This document shows positions 1 through 7,897 of a DNA stretch of 32,862 bases, one piece after another. This DNA comes from Pseudomonadota bacterium (GTDB lineage Bacteria; Pseudomonadota; Gammaproteobacteria; Steroidobacterales; Steroidobacteraceae). Below the pieces are notes generated by a model. That model had not been told where the DNA came from. It searched no databases and saw only the letters and a program-made list of their open reading frames with translations. Positions within the stretch are counted from its first letter, which is position 1; each line of letters opens with the position of its first letter. The stretch is taken from the NCBI GenBank assembly GCA_021805865.1, contig JAJZDX010000042.1, positions 1 to 32,862 of the forward strand, given 5' to 3'. The position numbers and the translations under genes were made by a program.

Positions 1-2
1 AT

Positions 3-1367
3 GACAGCGGTGCACGGCATCAGGGTCGCAACGGCTATGTGACGCAGATCGGGAATGCATTTTTCGCCTGGTTTTGCTCGACATCCAGCAAGAGCCGGAT
101 CAATTTTCTGACGCTGCTGTGCGCAGGCGAAGTGGCTTATCGGATCAACAAGTATGCGCTTGCGTACATGGGCGAGCAGGGGCTGCCTGCGACACCGATG
201 CAGGCGTTGGTGAGGGGCACCGAGGGTGTGATTGAGGATGCGGTGGGATGGGAGGCGCACTTGGACCGCCTGGCAATCCACCTCGAGCGACACCGGCGCA
301 TCGCCACCGAAGGGGCGTTGCTCGGCACGCTCGCCGCACGTGGCCTTACGGACTTGGTTGTCCTCAGCGACGATGCCGGACAGTTCAACGTGTTGCAGCA
401 CCCCTTATGCTGGATCCATAGCGAGCGACTGATCCACACGATGCTGCCCTTGAATGAAGATCACCGCCAGGACATCGAGCGCGTGCGCGATCAGCTGTGG
501 AGGCTGTACGCGGAACTGAAAGCTTACAAGCTCAAGCCGAGAAGAAGCCAACGGCCGCAGTTGGAACAGGCATTTGATGCGCTGTTCACGCAGAAGACGC
601 GCTACCAAGGGCTCAACGAATTGCTCAAGCGTCCGCAGCTCAATCTCGAGGCATTCAAGGCCGAAGTCGCTCGAATGCTGGGTGCCGATGAGCTCCTGGT
701 GGGAATAGGCGACTGGTTGGGCGTGCTGCACTACCTGGCACGAGCTGCCGAGCGCCATGCCGGCCTCGCGGTCGTGCTCGATGAGTTCCCCTATCTCGCT
801 GACGCCGATCCTGCTCTGCCTTCCGTTATCCAGAAGTTCTGGGATTCCGGAGCGGCCCGCGCCGGAAACCTGAAGCTGCTGCTGTGCGGATCAATCATTT
901 CCCAGATGCAGGAGCTGCTCGCCGAGCGCAATCCGCTCTACGGTCGCAAGACGCTGGCGCTGGATCTTGCTCCGCTGCCGCTTCAGAATGCAGCGCAATT
1001 CGTTCCACGCTATCCGGCCGAGGACAGGCTGGCGACTTTCGGCATTTTCGGCGGAATGCCTTTCTATCTGCAATTCCTGGATCCCGGAGCGCGCCTGCAA
1101 AGCAACATCGTCCGGCTGCTCCTGAGCGCTACGGGCAGCCTGGTTGATGAGCCAATGGTTCTGCTTCAATCGGAGTTACGGGAGGTCTCCCGGTACGCCA
1201 GCGTACTGGCGGCGATCGCCGCCGGATGCACCAAGCACGGCGAAATCATCCGGAGGGTGAGGGAAATCAGCGATTCCAAGGCACTCGGGCCCTACCTCGA
1301 GAAGCTGGACCGCATGCGTTTGGTTCGCATCGAAAGGTCGATGGATGCGAAATCAATCTCGGTATAG
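3..1367 (+). pseudogene. IS66-like transposase fragment fused in frame to truncated DUF234-type ATPase
   Basis: The reading frame is open at the left edge, so the gene starts outside the window. The GTG at 39 is only an internal codon. The first ~200 residues look like the middle of an IS66-like DDE transposase (segments such as IATEGALLGTL, LSDDAGQFNVL, HPLCWIHSERLIHT and FDALFTQKTRYQGLNELLKR). Near base 640 the homology switches without a frame break to a PF01637/DUF234-type ATPase: a Walker B-like LAVVLDEFPYL, then LKLLLCGS, PLYGRKT and FGIFGGMPFYL. The ATPase lacks its N-terminal Walker A loop, and its C-terminus stops after LVRIERSMDAKS, where family members normally continue. Both partners are therefore incomplete. 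I read this as two relics joined by deletion or insertion rather than a designed fusion. Family assignments come from recall of conserved motifs. Confidence 0.75.
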
Positions 1368-1610
1368 ACGGTATCTAAAGCCGCGAGTCCTTTTTCGGAG
1401 GAAAGATTCTTCCTCGTAGGCGACCTCCAGGTGGCTCGGAGATCGCTGGCTGACGCGCACGAAGGCGATGGCGTCGGCGAGGTGCGCCATGATGTCGTGA
1501 AGATCCGGCGTGATGGGTCCGGCGGGACGTCGACGGACAGCAGAGGACACTCTGGTTCGGTGAGGGCGGTTTCCGGGAGTAGAATTGGCACGGCGAGCGG
1601 AAGTACCCAT
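1353..1610 (-). CDS. hypothetical protein, doubtful
   Basis: An 85-residue frame starting with ATG at 1610. It is arginine- and proline-rich at the N-terminus and then reads DLHDIMAHLADAIAFVRVSQ, which looks amphipathic and protein-like. No clear ribosome binding site precedes it, and its 3' end overlaps the end of the transposase-ATPase chimera on the other strand by 15 bp. I recognise no family. It may be a fragment left among the mobile relics, or chance coding. Confidence 0.2.
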   Translation of the reverse strand: MGTSARRANSTPGNRPHRTRVSSAVRRRPAGPITPDLHDIMAHLADAIAFVRVSQRSPSHLEVAYEEESFLRKRTRGFRYRLYRD

Positions 1611-2153
1611 GATCGGTATCTCATTCAGGCTGGTCCTGGTAGACGCTCGCTCGTGTTGACGCGCGGGGGCGCCGCCTTGGACAGCCCGGGGCGCGAAGGG
1701 CAGGGGTAGCCGGGGAGGCGGGCGGTCAGTTCGCCTTTCTTTCAACGGCTTACGCTGACCTTGAATTCCGACTGTGGCCTACTTGCAACAATATGTTAGG
1801 TGTGTTTTCCGCGCCCTCACGACGGCAAGAAACCCGATAGGCTACCGAGACGTGCTGATTGGCGCCCGGTTCAGGGTGTCAAAACGTGAGCACGGCGTAC
1901 CCGCGTGACGGCAGAGGTTGCGCGGCGCAGGCGTTAGGACCAACCCGATAGTCGGGTGGCGGTTCGGGTGCTTTCGAGCCGGTCGCCGGGAACGTGGCCT
2001 GCGCTCATTCGACATGTTTTTTTCCATGAAGGAGGGCAAGTCAGGGAGGAACCCGGTTCATTCTTCCCCATGCCCGGTGAGCCATGACTGGGCGTCACGG
2101 CGTTCGCCCCTCGAATGAGCTCCCCGTTCCACGAGAGGATGGTTGTGTCTTCT
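1611..2153. other. intergenic stretch without recognisable gene
   Basis: Several overlapping short frames occur on both strands, but none has a convincing start, ribosome binding site or family resemblance. The stretch lies between the ATPase relic and the ISL3 relic and is probably decayed or spacer DNA. Confidence 0.4.
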
Positions 2154-2180
2154 GGCTGTTCGTGAAATCGTGTGAGCGGG
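2154..2180 (+). repeat. putative ISL3-type terminal inverted repeat
   Basis: The segment begins GGCTGTTCGTGAAATCGTGT, which resembles the GGCTCTTCGG-AAATCGTGT style of ISL3-family ends. It lies about 20 bp beyond the 3' end of the ISL3 transposase relic, where the right end of the element should be. I could not identify a matching left end near 2.6-3.0 kb, so the call rests on one end and recall of the family consensus. Confidence 0.35.
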
Positions 2181-2197
2181 TTTTGCCCATTCTTTGA

Positions 2198-2640
2198 TCA
2201 GACCTCCGGAAGCATGCGGGGCAGGACTTTCAGCTTGAGGCGCGGTTCCTCGTGCAGACCGCAGGCGCGTTGCCGGATCAGGCGGATCTTGCCACTCAAT
2301 CCCTCGACGGACCCGAGGCCCCGACGAACCCGATGGATAACTGGTTGCGCGGATCGCAGTAAGTGCGCGATGCCGTCCCGGTGTCGCTCGATCATCCGAG
2401 CTGCGCACGCATGTGGCGAATCTCCAGACGCTTGACCGTCTGCCAACCGAGATTCATCTCCTTGGCGATGTCCTGGATTGTGCCGATGCGGCAGCGCCGT
2501 CCGTCATACCGGGTAACGCGCTCGGTGTGCAGCGCGTTCGCGAGCAGGAACTCCAGCCGCTCGCACTTCACCTTGCCGCACCGACGGCAGGCCACCCGTC
2601 GCACTTACAGATCCAGGTAATTCCGGTACGGACCGCAGCG
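2198..2640 (-). pseudogene. ISL3-family transposase remnant (internal deletion, stop codon)
   Basis: Two pieces of one transposase are visible. The N-terminal piece (2392-2604 and a little upstream) reads RRVACRRCGKVK, a zinc-ribbon segment, followed by a helix-turn-helix-like stretch with IQDIAKEMNLGWQTVKRLE. It is preceded in the same frame by a TAA stop at 2605-2607 after YRNYLDL, so the reading frame is broken. The C-terminal piece (2198-2400) is in another frame and reads MIERHRDGIA, then GLGSVEGLSGKIRLIRQRA and LKVLPRMLPEV, the typical ISL3 tail. The pieces meet near base 2400, so the central catalytic region, expected to span a couple of hundred residues, is missing. The element is dead and can only move if a transposase is supplied in trans. 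Confidence 0.75.
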
Positions 2641-3035
2641 CAGATCCCGGGCCCGTCGCCGCCTGCGCCGGCAGGTAACAGGTCGTATGAGAGCCGTTCC
2701 GGAAGGAATGCGGGTCGGCGCCGCGCCGTGCCGGCGGCCAACGGCGGTTCGTGGTTGGAACAGACACACGTAGTGGGGATTGAGAAAAAATCCGCCATGC
2801 GTCGCGATGGATGGCGGAGGCTGATGTGAAAGGACGGCCGGCGGGCGATTTCGCGCATGCGGTCGGGCCCGACAAGGGGCGGCGCCCGAGATTTCCCGTC
2901 GCGCAATCGGATGATTGATTCGCGCCGTCCACGATCCGGCGATCGAGGCCGCCACGAACCGCCCGACGCCGACACTGACATTGACGGCGTGAGTAAAGAT
3001 TGACCTCACGCGAAATTTTGTGTTTCGATGCGCAA
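2641..3035. other. intergenic stretch, no gene recognised
   Basis: Only overlapping arginine-rich frames of the kind expected by chance at high GC are present. The segment at about 3000-3060 is distinctly AT-richer than its surroundings. The missing left end of the ISL3 element should lie here, but I could not place it. Confidence 0.4.
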
Positions 3036-3347
3036 ATGATAAACAAACAAAATATACAGGGCGGCGTCAAGGTCATCGTACCCAGCGGAATGTTGGGTGC
3101 CGGAATTTCCCGGGAACACGTCGAGTACGGAATCCGTCGCGGAGCTCACGTGATAGCCCTGGACGCCGGTTCGACGGACAGCGGACCGTCGTACCTCGCG
3201 CGCGCGGTGTCCAAGATGGATCGAGACTCGGTGCGCCGGGATCTCGAAGTATTGATCAGCGCGGCGATGCAGGCCGGGATCCCGCTTCTGGTCGGAACCT
3301 GCGGCACGTGCGGTGCGGACGACGCGGTGACGGGTGCAAAACCATGA
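3036..3347 (+). pseudogene. N-terminal stub of AtuA-family (DUF1446-type) protein
   Basis: About 103 residues from ATG 3036. The sequence GAHVIALDAGSTDSGPSYL followed by RRDLEVLISAAMQAGIPLLVGTCGTCGADD matches the start of acyclic-terpene-utilisation AtuA-like proteins, which typically show a DAGSTD-GP-YL motif and then a GIPL(I/V)(I/V)G segment. Family members are usually over 400 residues. This copy stops right after the first alpha/beta unit, at a TGA following TGAKP. No Shine-Dalgarno sequence is visible. Truncation beside transposon relics points to loss of the 3' part by rearrangement. The stub is unlikely to be functional. Confidence 0.6.
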
Positions 3348-3757
3348 CACTCCTTGCACCGCGACGGAAGGCCCGTACCGCCCTGATGGTCTGCCACGCC
3401 GCTGGACTTGGCGTCTCGGAGGCCATCGCGCTCAGGCCCATCGACAGCACGCGCATGACCCTCCGGGTGACCCAGGGCAGGGGGGCAGCGGACTGCGACG
3501 GGATGCTCTTCGAGCAGCTGCTGGGGATGCGGCGGGACGGGTACCGGTTTCGCCAGGCCCGTCGAGTGGTGGTTCCCGGGCCGCAGCCTCGCATGGCGGT
3601 AATTACCCGTAAAAAGCGTCACTTGGCATCGGGCGGGTCGGCTCCAGGGCAATGGTCGCGCCAGCGCTGGGACTGTCGCGGCGCCATGCTCGAGGAAGCG
3701 TGTGTTTCAACAGCGCGGACGGCCCTGTCAATGACGGGGCGAGAGCGTGTTCCCTGA
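3344..3757 (+). pseudogene. decayed tyrosine recombinase/integrase fragment
   Basis: The frame from ATG 3344 begins almost at once with RTALMVCHAAGLGVSEAIALRP, the central motif of XerC/phage-type tyrosine recombinases that contains the first catalytic arginine region (normally GLRVSE or GLRASE; here GLGVSE, so that arginine is lost). It continues with an RMTLRVTQGRG segment like the usual beta-strand preceding GKGGKDR, then degenerates. The later HxxR and tyrosine motifs are absent. Recognisable homology ends near 3600. The ATG overlaps the stop codon of the preceding AtuA stub as ATGA, probably by chance at a breakpoint. Confidence 0.55.
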
Positions 3758-3774
3758 GTGGCATTGGCACGGTG

Positions 3775-3797
3775 TGAGTATGTCGTTGCCATACTCA
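3775..3797. repeat. perfect 8-bp inverted repeat hairpin
   Basis: TGAGTATG and CATACTCA flank a 7-nt loop. The hairpin lies between the integrase relic and the 3' end of the cytochrome b561 gene. No T-run follows on either strand, so it is not a classical terminator. It could be a recombination-site remnant or an RNA hairpin ending the cytochrome transcript. Confidence 0.4.
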
Positions 3798-3937
3798 GCG
3801 CCGGATCGGGAGCTCGGCGCCCGCTCGGCGGCATATCCCTCCCATGACGGGCAAATTCCGTCACCGCACCAGGAGCGGAACTCGATTGGCGAGCCGCAGA
3901 GGGGCCTCCTGTCAGAGCCGGCGGGCGGCTTGCCGCA

Positions 3938-4624
3938 TCACCAGCGTACGTTCACGAGCAGTGCCACACAGAGGAGTATCCCGGCGGCAAGGAACGCGGC
4001 CCGCCACCAGGGAACGAAGTACGGCACTTCCCTCGATGGCGTCCGTGACTTGAAGCCGTGGATCATCGCCGGCACCAGGCTCTCCTTGCGCCCGAAGCGG
4101 TAAAATCCGATGGCGCTCAGGTGCACTGCAATCACCAGCAGCAGCAGATCAAAATTGGCGGCATGCAGATGGGTGAACCGTCGGCCGGTCTCGAACGAGA
4201 CCCACTTGGCCAAAGGCCCTGAGAAGACACCGTCGACACTCACGGAGAACAGGCCGAAGAGGGTCTGCAGCAGCAGCAGACCGAGCATGACGAGAATGCT
4301 CATTGCCCCGAGCGGGTTGTGACCGAGCGGGGCCGGCGAGTCGTCAGCGCCGCGCCCGAAGAGCTTGCGCACGTAGCGAAAGGTGGCGGACGGTCCGCGA
4401 ACGAAGCTGCCGAACCGCGCCGTCTGGCCGCCGCAGAACCCCCACGCCAGGCGAAACAGCACCGCCCCGAGCACTCCGTATCCGGCCATCAGGTGCCACT
4501 CCATGTGATCGGTCTCGGCGGTCCACCAGCACACCCCGAACAGGACGACGATGGTCCAGTGCGAGAGGCGGGTCGGAAGATCCCAGACCCGAACCCGCTC
4601 AGTCGCTGCGCCTTTTGCGGTCAC
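3938..4624 (-). CDS. cytochrome b561-family membrane protein
   Basis: A 228-residue protein with about four membrane helices, belonging to the di-heme cytochrome b561/Ni-Fe hydrogenase b-subunit-like group. The N-terminal VRVWDLPTRLSHW is the usual first heme-ligand segment. Further candidate histidine ligands are in HMEWHLMAGYG and in FTHLHAANFDLLLLVIAVHL. Such proteins carry electrons between the quinone pool and periplasmic c-type cytochromes. Translation probably starts with GTG at 4624, six bases after the stop of the cytochrome c' gene, with a GGTGGTGAG stretch spanning that stop as ribosome binding site. The two genes therefore form a tight operon, and the b-type protein is the likely membrane partner of the cytochrome c'. 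The hydrophobic C-terminal helix (AAFLAAGILLCVALLV) is intact. Confidence 0.85.
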   Translation of the reverse strand: MTAKGAATERVRVWDLPTRLSHWTIVVLFGVCWWTAETDHMEWHLMAGYGVLGAVLFRLAWGFCGGQTARFGSFVRGPSATFRYVRKLFGRGADDSPAPLGHNPLGAMSILVMLGLLLLQTLFGLFSVSVDGVFSGPLAKWVSFETGRRFTHLHAANFDLLLLVIAVHLSAIGFYRFGRKESLVPAMIHGFKSRTPSREVPYFVPWWRAAFLAAGILLCVALLVNVRW

Positions 4625-4630
4625 GGCGGC

Positions 4631-5122
4631 TCACCACCAGCTGCCGCGCGCCCGGAATCGACGGTGACAGCTGTCGCAGGCCTGTCCAAGCCCTCTCGTA
4701 CGCAGCCTGAGCGCGCGCAGGTCGTGTCCGTCGGCGGCTTGCCCCAGGTACCGCGCGCGATCCAGAAGCGTCCGGGCCGCGAGCGTGAACGCCTGCGGGT
4801 TCGCCCAGATGGCCGCGCGCGCCCGGGTCTTCACCCCATGGCCCTTCCCGCTGCCTGCGGGAAACCAGCTGGGCAGCGCAGAGGCGAGACGCTCGATCCG
4901 ATTCGCGTCGTTCGCGACGATGCGCCAATTCGGGTGTGAGCGCCCGACCTGATCCCTCAGAGACTTGGCGATCCTGCCAAGCATCCGGAAGTGATTCTGG
5001 CGAGCATGGATGATTTGGGGAAGCCCGGTGGCCCCCGCGGTGCATGCCGCGCCGATGACCAACACGGAACCGATCAGCAAAATTCGGCGGCGGATCCCGC
5101 TCCCGATTGAAATAGGGCTCAT
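4631..5122 (-). CDS. cytochrome c' (class II c-type cytochrome)
   Basis: A 163-residue exported protein. It starts at ATG 5122, chosen because GAGGA lies about five bases upstream; an in-frame ATG at 5164 has no such site. Residues ~1-31 form a Sec signal peptide (RRR followed by a hydrophobic stretch). The single heme motif CDSCH is close to the C-terminus, followed by RRFRARG, the hallmark of class II four-helix-bundle cytochromes c'. Family members sit in the periplasm and bind NO or transfer electrons. It is the first gene of a two-gene operon with cytochrome b561, a common pairing. Its function here, NO tolerance or electron transfer, is inferred from family and context. Confidence 0.8.
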   Translation of the reverse strand: MSPISIGSGIRRRILLIGSVLVIGAACTAGATGLPQIIHARQNHFRMLGRIAKSLRDQVGRSHPNWRIVANDANRIERLASALPSWFPAGSGKGHGVKTRARAAIWANPQAFTLAARTLLDRARYLGQAADGHDLRALRLRTRGLGQACDSCHRRFRARGSWW

Positions 5123-6039
5123 GTTCCTCGACTTTCGATACGTAGGTGACGACAAAGCAATCATCCCGGCGCAAAGGGACGGGAGGTCTGGTACGAGACG
5201 GGATCACGCCGGCCAGCGCCTGCGGCGGAACCGGCGGGCGCGGGGCGAGGCAGTACCTTCGCCGCCCGGCGCTCGCGGTGCATCGCGTGAAGATCCACTG
5301 TTCGATTGATCCCCAAAGACCGAGTTCAAAAATAAGGTAGCGTACCGGGGATTTATGACAATTTTGGGTCATCGCCGGCGGCGCCTCCCCGGGCCGTACC
5401 GGCCGGGGCGGCAGGGCGGCGCGGGGCGCTCCTGCGCGGTGCGCGAGTCGCATCGGCCGCGCCGGGCAGGCCCTGCGCCCGCGGCACAAGGTCCTCGACC
5501 CAAGCTCCGCGGCCCTGAATCCGGCTGCGGGGTGTTCACGGGGCGGAACAGTTGCATTGGGCGGCCCATGCCGCCACGCGAGGAGCTTGCGCGTCTCTCT
5601 CGCCGTGGCGAGCATGCCCTCCCGCATGGGTCTATGGGCGCCACTCGGTCACTGAGAAATCCGGTCCCACCTGCAAGTCACCGCTCACATGCGCAGCTTC
5701 GCTTCCGTGCGCCCCGGTTGTCGGCGCCTCGCGCCGGCCGAGGGACGTGTGCGCCACCGACGCTCACCGCAGCGCACGGAAGGCATCCGCTCTTACGACG
5801 GGCGCCGGCGCGAGCGACCGCCCCGGGGCGGGGAAGAGCGACGGGGGCGGCCCCTTGAGCGCACCGGGCAGCGCCGCTTAGGCGCGAAAGCCCCTCATGC
5901 TGAGGCATGCCCCCAGGGGGGGCGCCGCCATCTCGATGCGCCTCCTTTGCCCGAGCGGCGCTGCACAGATCTTGCTCACCCGGTTCACTCTGTGGAGGGT
6001 GACACGCGGTAGAACCCGATAACTCAACGAGGGGAGTCC
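5123..6039. other. long intergenic region without supported gene
   Basis: About 0.9 kb. The part nearest the cytochrome genes (5290-5360) is relatively AT-rich and probably carries their promoter on the minus strand. From 5370 to 5950 the sequence is very GC-rich, and all frames are arginine/proline/alanine-rich without start signals or family resemblance. I see no RNA gene. It may be decayed coding DNA. Confidence 0.4.
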
Positions 6040-6642
6040 ATGATGAGTGCTCAGTTAGTGCAATTTCCGGCATCGATCTTCGTGCCGCTCGGTCTGGCCT
6101 TCTTCGGCCTGGGTACCGGATATCTCATCTTCGGCCCGCAGGAGCTTCTCAACTTTCCCGCACGCGACGCCAATGTCGACCTCGCCAACGGCGTGTGGGG
6201 GTTCTGGATGCCGGGGTTCTGTCAGTTCGTGAACGGCATGCTTTTGCTGATCGGCTTGAGCTGGTTTCCGGTGTTCAAGGGCTCCCCGCTCTACGCCGCC
6301 GGCATCATCACCTCGGTGTTCGGCATCCACTGGTTCGCGATGGGCTACATCCGCATGCGGGGCGGCGATCCGCGCCCGGGCGGGTTCATGGCCATCGCGT
6401 TCTTCCTGGTCTCGCTGCTCGGATTCATCGTGTTTCTGCGCGCGGGCGACTGGCCGGTGTGGCTGCTGTTCATCGGCCTGATGGCGATCTACGTGGCGGA
6501 CTTCTTCGTGAGCTTCGGTTGGGGAAGGCCGGGAAGCTTGAGGGCGATGGGCCTCCTGCACACCCTCACCGGGCTCTGGTTGATGTACCTCACGTTCGCG
6601 ATCGTGCTCAACCTCGCAAGCGGCACGCACCTGCCGCTTTGA
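6040..6642 (+). CDS. six-helix membrane protein, YaaH/GPR1 acetate-transporter-like
   Basis: A 200-residue, very hydrophobic protein with about six membrane helices. The N-terminal FPASIFVPLGLAFFGLGT resembles the NPA-PLGL-FG signature of the GPR1/FUN34/YaaH family of acetate/succinate transporters. The following GFCQFVNGML and YAAGIITSVFGIHWFAMG fit the order of helices 2 and 3 in that family. The match is distant, so the substrate is uncertain. Two ATGs (6040 and 6043) follow AGGGGAG. The second has the better spacing (6 nt), so the true start may be 6043. It stands alone, with a hairpin just after the stop and a different operon downstream. Confidence 0.6.
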   Translation: MMSAQLVQFPASIFVPLGLAFFGLGTGYLIFGPQELLNFPARDANVDLANGVWGFWMPGFCQFVNGMLLLIGLSWFPVFKGSPLYAAGIITSVFGIHWFAMGYIRMRGGDPRPGGFMAIAFFLVSLLGFIVFLRAGDWPVWLLFIGLMAIYVADFFVSFGWGRPGSLRAMGLLHTLTGLWLMYLTFAIVLNLASGTHLPL

Positions 6643-6651
6643 GGGCCTCGG

Positions 6652-6683
6652 GCGGCGCTGCGGGCTGAAGCCGCCAGCGCCGC
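6652..6683 (+). terminator. GC-rich hairpin after the YaaH-like gene
   Basis: GCGGCGCTG (6652-6660) pairs perfectly with CAGCGCCGC (6675-6683), with further pairing inside the loop. It begins 10 bp after the stop codon. There is no T-run, so it may act as an mRNA-stabilising hairpin or a weak terminator rather than a classical intrinsic terminator. Confidence 0.4.
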
Positions 6684-6822
6684 GCCTTCCTCGCGTGGGT
6701 CGGGCGCCGGCGCGCGCGGTGAAGGAGGGCGGGACCTCCCTGACTCGCAAGGGGCCCGGCCGAAGCCGCCGCTTCAGGGCCGCAACGCCTCCTGCGCTGC
6801 CCGAGTTGCATCCGGCTAGGTA

Positions 6823-6846
6823 ATTGCCGCGGCATGGCGCGGCAAT
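6823..6846. promoter_or_regulatory. perfect 9-bp palindrome upstream of the exporter operon
   Basis: ATTGCCGCG and CGCGGCAAT are separated by GCATGG, about 65 bp before the start codon of the HlyD gene. The size and symmetry suit a TetR-type operator, and ybh-type exporters are known to be under TetR-family control (CecR in Escherichia coli). No regulator gene is adjacent, so this is inference. A transcript hairpin is an alternative. Confidence 0.4.
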
Positions 6847-6910
6847 CGCGGATCGCTCGAGAGTCCCCATTGGACGATTCTCGGGGCTGCGCGGCGGTGG
6901 GATGCGATGA

Positions 6911-7897
6911 ATGACTCGAGCGAGAATCGTTGCCGGAGCGCTCCTAGGGCTCGCCGCCGTCTCGCTCGGTGCGGGTATCTGGGTTTACCGTCGGCTGCAC
7001 CCTCCCCAGGCTGCGCAGGTTCTGCGTGTCTCGGGCAATATCGAGGCGCACGAAAGCCTCCTCAGCTTCAACGTGGTTCAGTCGCGCATCGTCGATCTGC
7101 CCTTCGACGAGGGGGAATGGGTCAAGCGCGGCACCCTGATCGCTCGGGTCGATGACTCCGATTACCGCCAGCAGGTCCGGATCGCGCAGGCGGCGGTCGC
7201 CGTTCGCGAGCGCAGCCTCGCCGTCGCCAGGCGCAACGTCGAGGCGGCGCGCCGGGTGGTGAGCAGCGACCGGGCCGATCTCGCCTATCGAACCGTCAAT
7301 TACCGGCGCCTGGAGCGGCTCGTGCCGAAAGGGGCCGCGTCGCGGGATTCCCGCGACCTCGCACGCACCGCTTTGCGGCAGGCCCTCGCCGCCCTCGAGC
7401 GCGATCAGGCTCTCTTTGCCGTGGCGCAGCGCAATGTGGCGCTCGCCGAGGCGAATGTGCGCGATGCACAGGCCGCTTTGAAGCTGTCCCGGATCATCGA
7501 GGGCTACACGACGCTGCGCGCCCCGTTCAACGGCGTCATCATGGTCCGCGAGGCGGAGCTCGGTGAAGTGGTCGGTCCGGGCACGCCGATCGTGACCCTC
7601 GGGGACCTGAGCCATGTGTGGATGCGCGCCTACGTCAACGAGCCGGACCTCGGGCGGGTGCATCTGGGAGAGCAGGCCCTCGTCACGACGGACAACCGTC
7701 CGGGTGAGCGCTTTCGCGGGCGCGTGTCGTTCATTGCCGAGAACGCCGAGTTCACGCCGAAAACCGTCGAGACGTACGCGCAGCGGGTGACGCTCGTGTA
7801 CCGCATCCGGATCGATATCAACAATCGCAACCATGAGCTCGTGCCCGGCATGCCCGTCGATGCCCGGATCAAGCTCGCCCCCGTGCCGCCCCCATGA
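6911..7897 (+). CDS. HlyD-family membrane fusion protein of ABC exporter (YbhG-like)
   Basis: A 328-residue periplasmic adaptor. Residues ~5-26 form an N-terminal membrane anchor. A split biotinyl-lipoyl domain follows (VSGNIEAHESLLSFNVVQSRI and, after the hairpin, TLRAPFNGVIMVREAELGEVV). Between them is a long alpha-helical coiled coil rich in alanine and arginine (~85-190), and then a beta-barrel region ending in LVPGMPVDARIKL. It is expected to link the inner-membrane ABC complex to an outer-membrane channel; no TolC-like gene is in the window. It is the first gene of a five-gene operon and its end overlaps the next start (ATGAGC) by 4 bp. Order and resemblance match ybhG in the ybhGFSR cluster, an efflux system for diverse small molecules. 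Confidence 0.85.
   Translation: MTRARIVAGALLGLAAVSLGAGIWVYRRLHPPQAAQVLRVSGNIEAHESLLSFNVVQSRIVDLPFDEGEWVKRGTLIARVDDSDYRQQVRIAQAAVAVRERSLAVARRNVEAARRVVSSDRADLAYRTVNYRRLERLVPKGAASRDSRDLARTALRQALAALERDQALFAVAQRNVALAEANVRDAQAALKLSRIIEGYTTLRAPFNGVIMVREAELGEVVGPGTPIVTLGDLSHVWMRAYVNEPDLGRVHLGEQALVTTDNRPGERFRGRVSFIAENAEFTPKTVETYAQRVTLVYRIRIDINNRNHELVPGMPVDARIKLAPVPPP

Noticed and set aside
5370..6010. Possible genes or a structured RNA in the GC-rich gap before the YaaH-like gene
   Set aside because: Only arginine/proline-rich frames. The small stem-loops near 5890-5930 match no RNA class I know.
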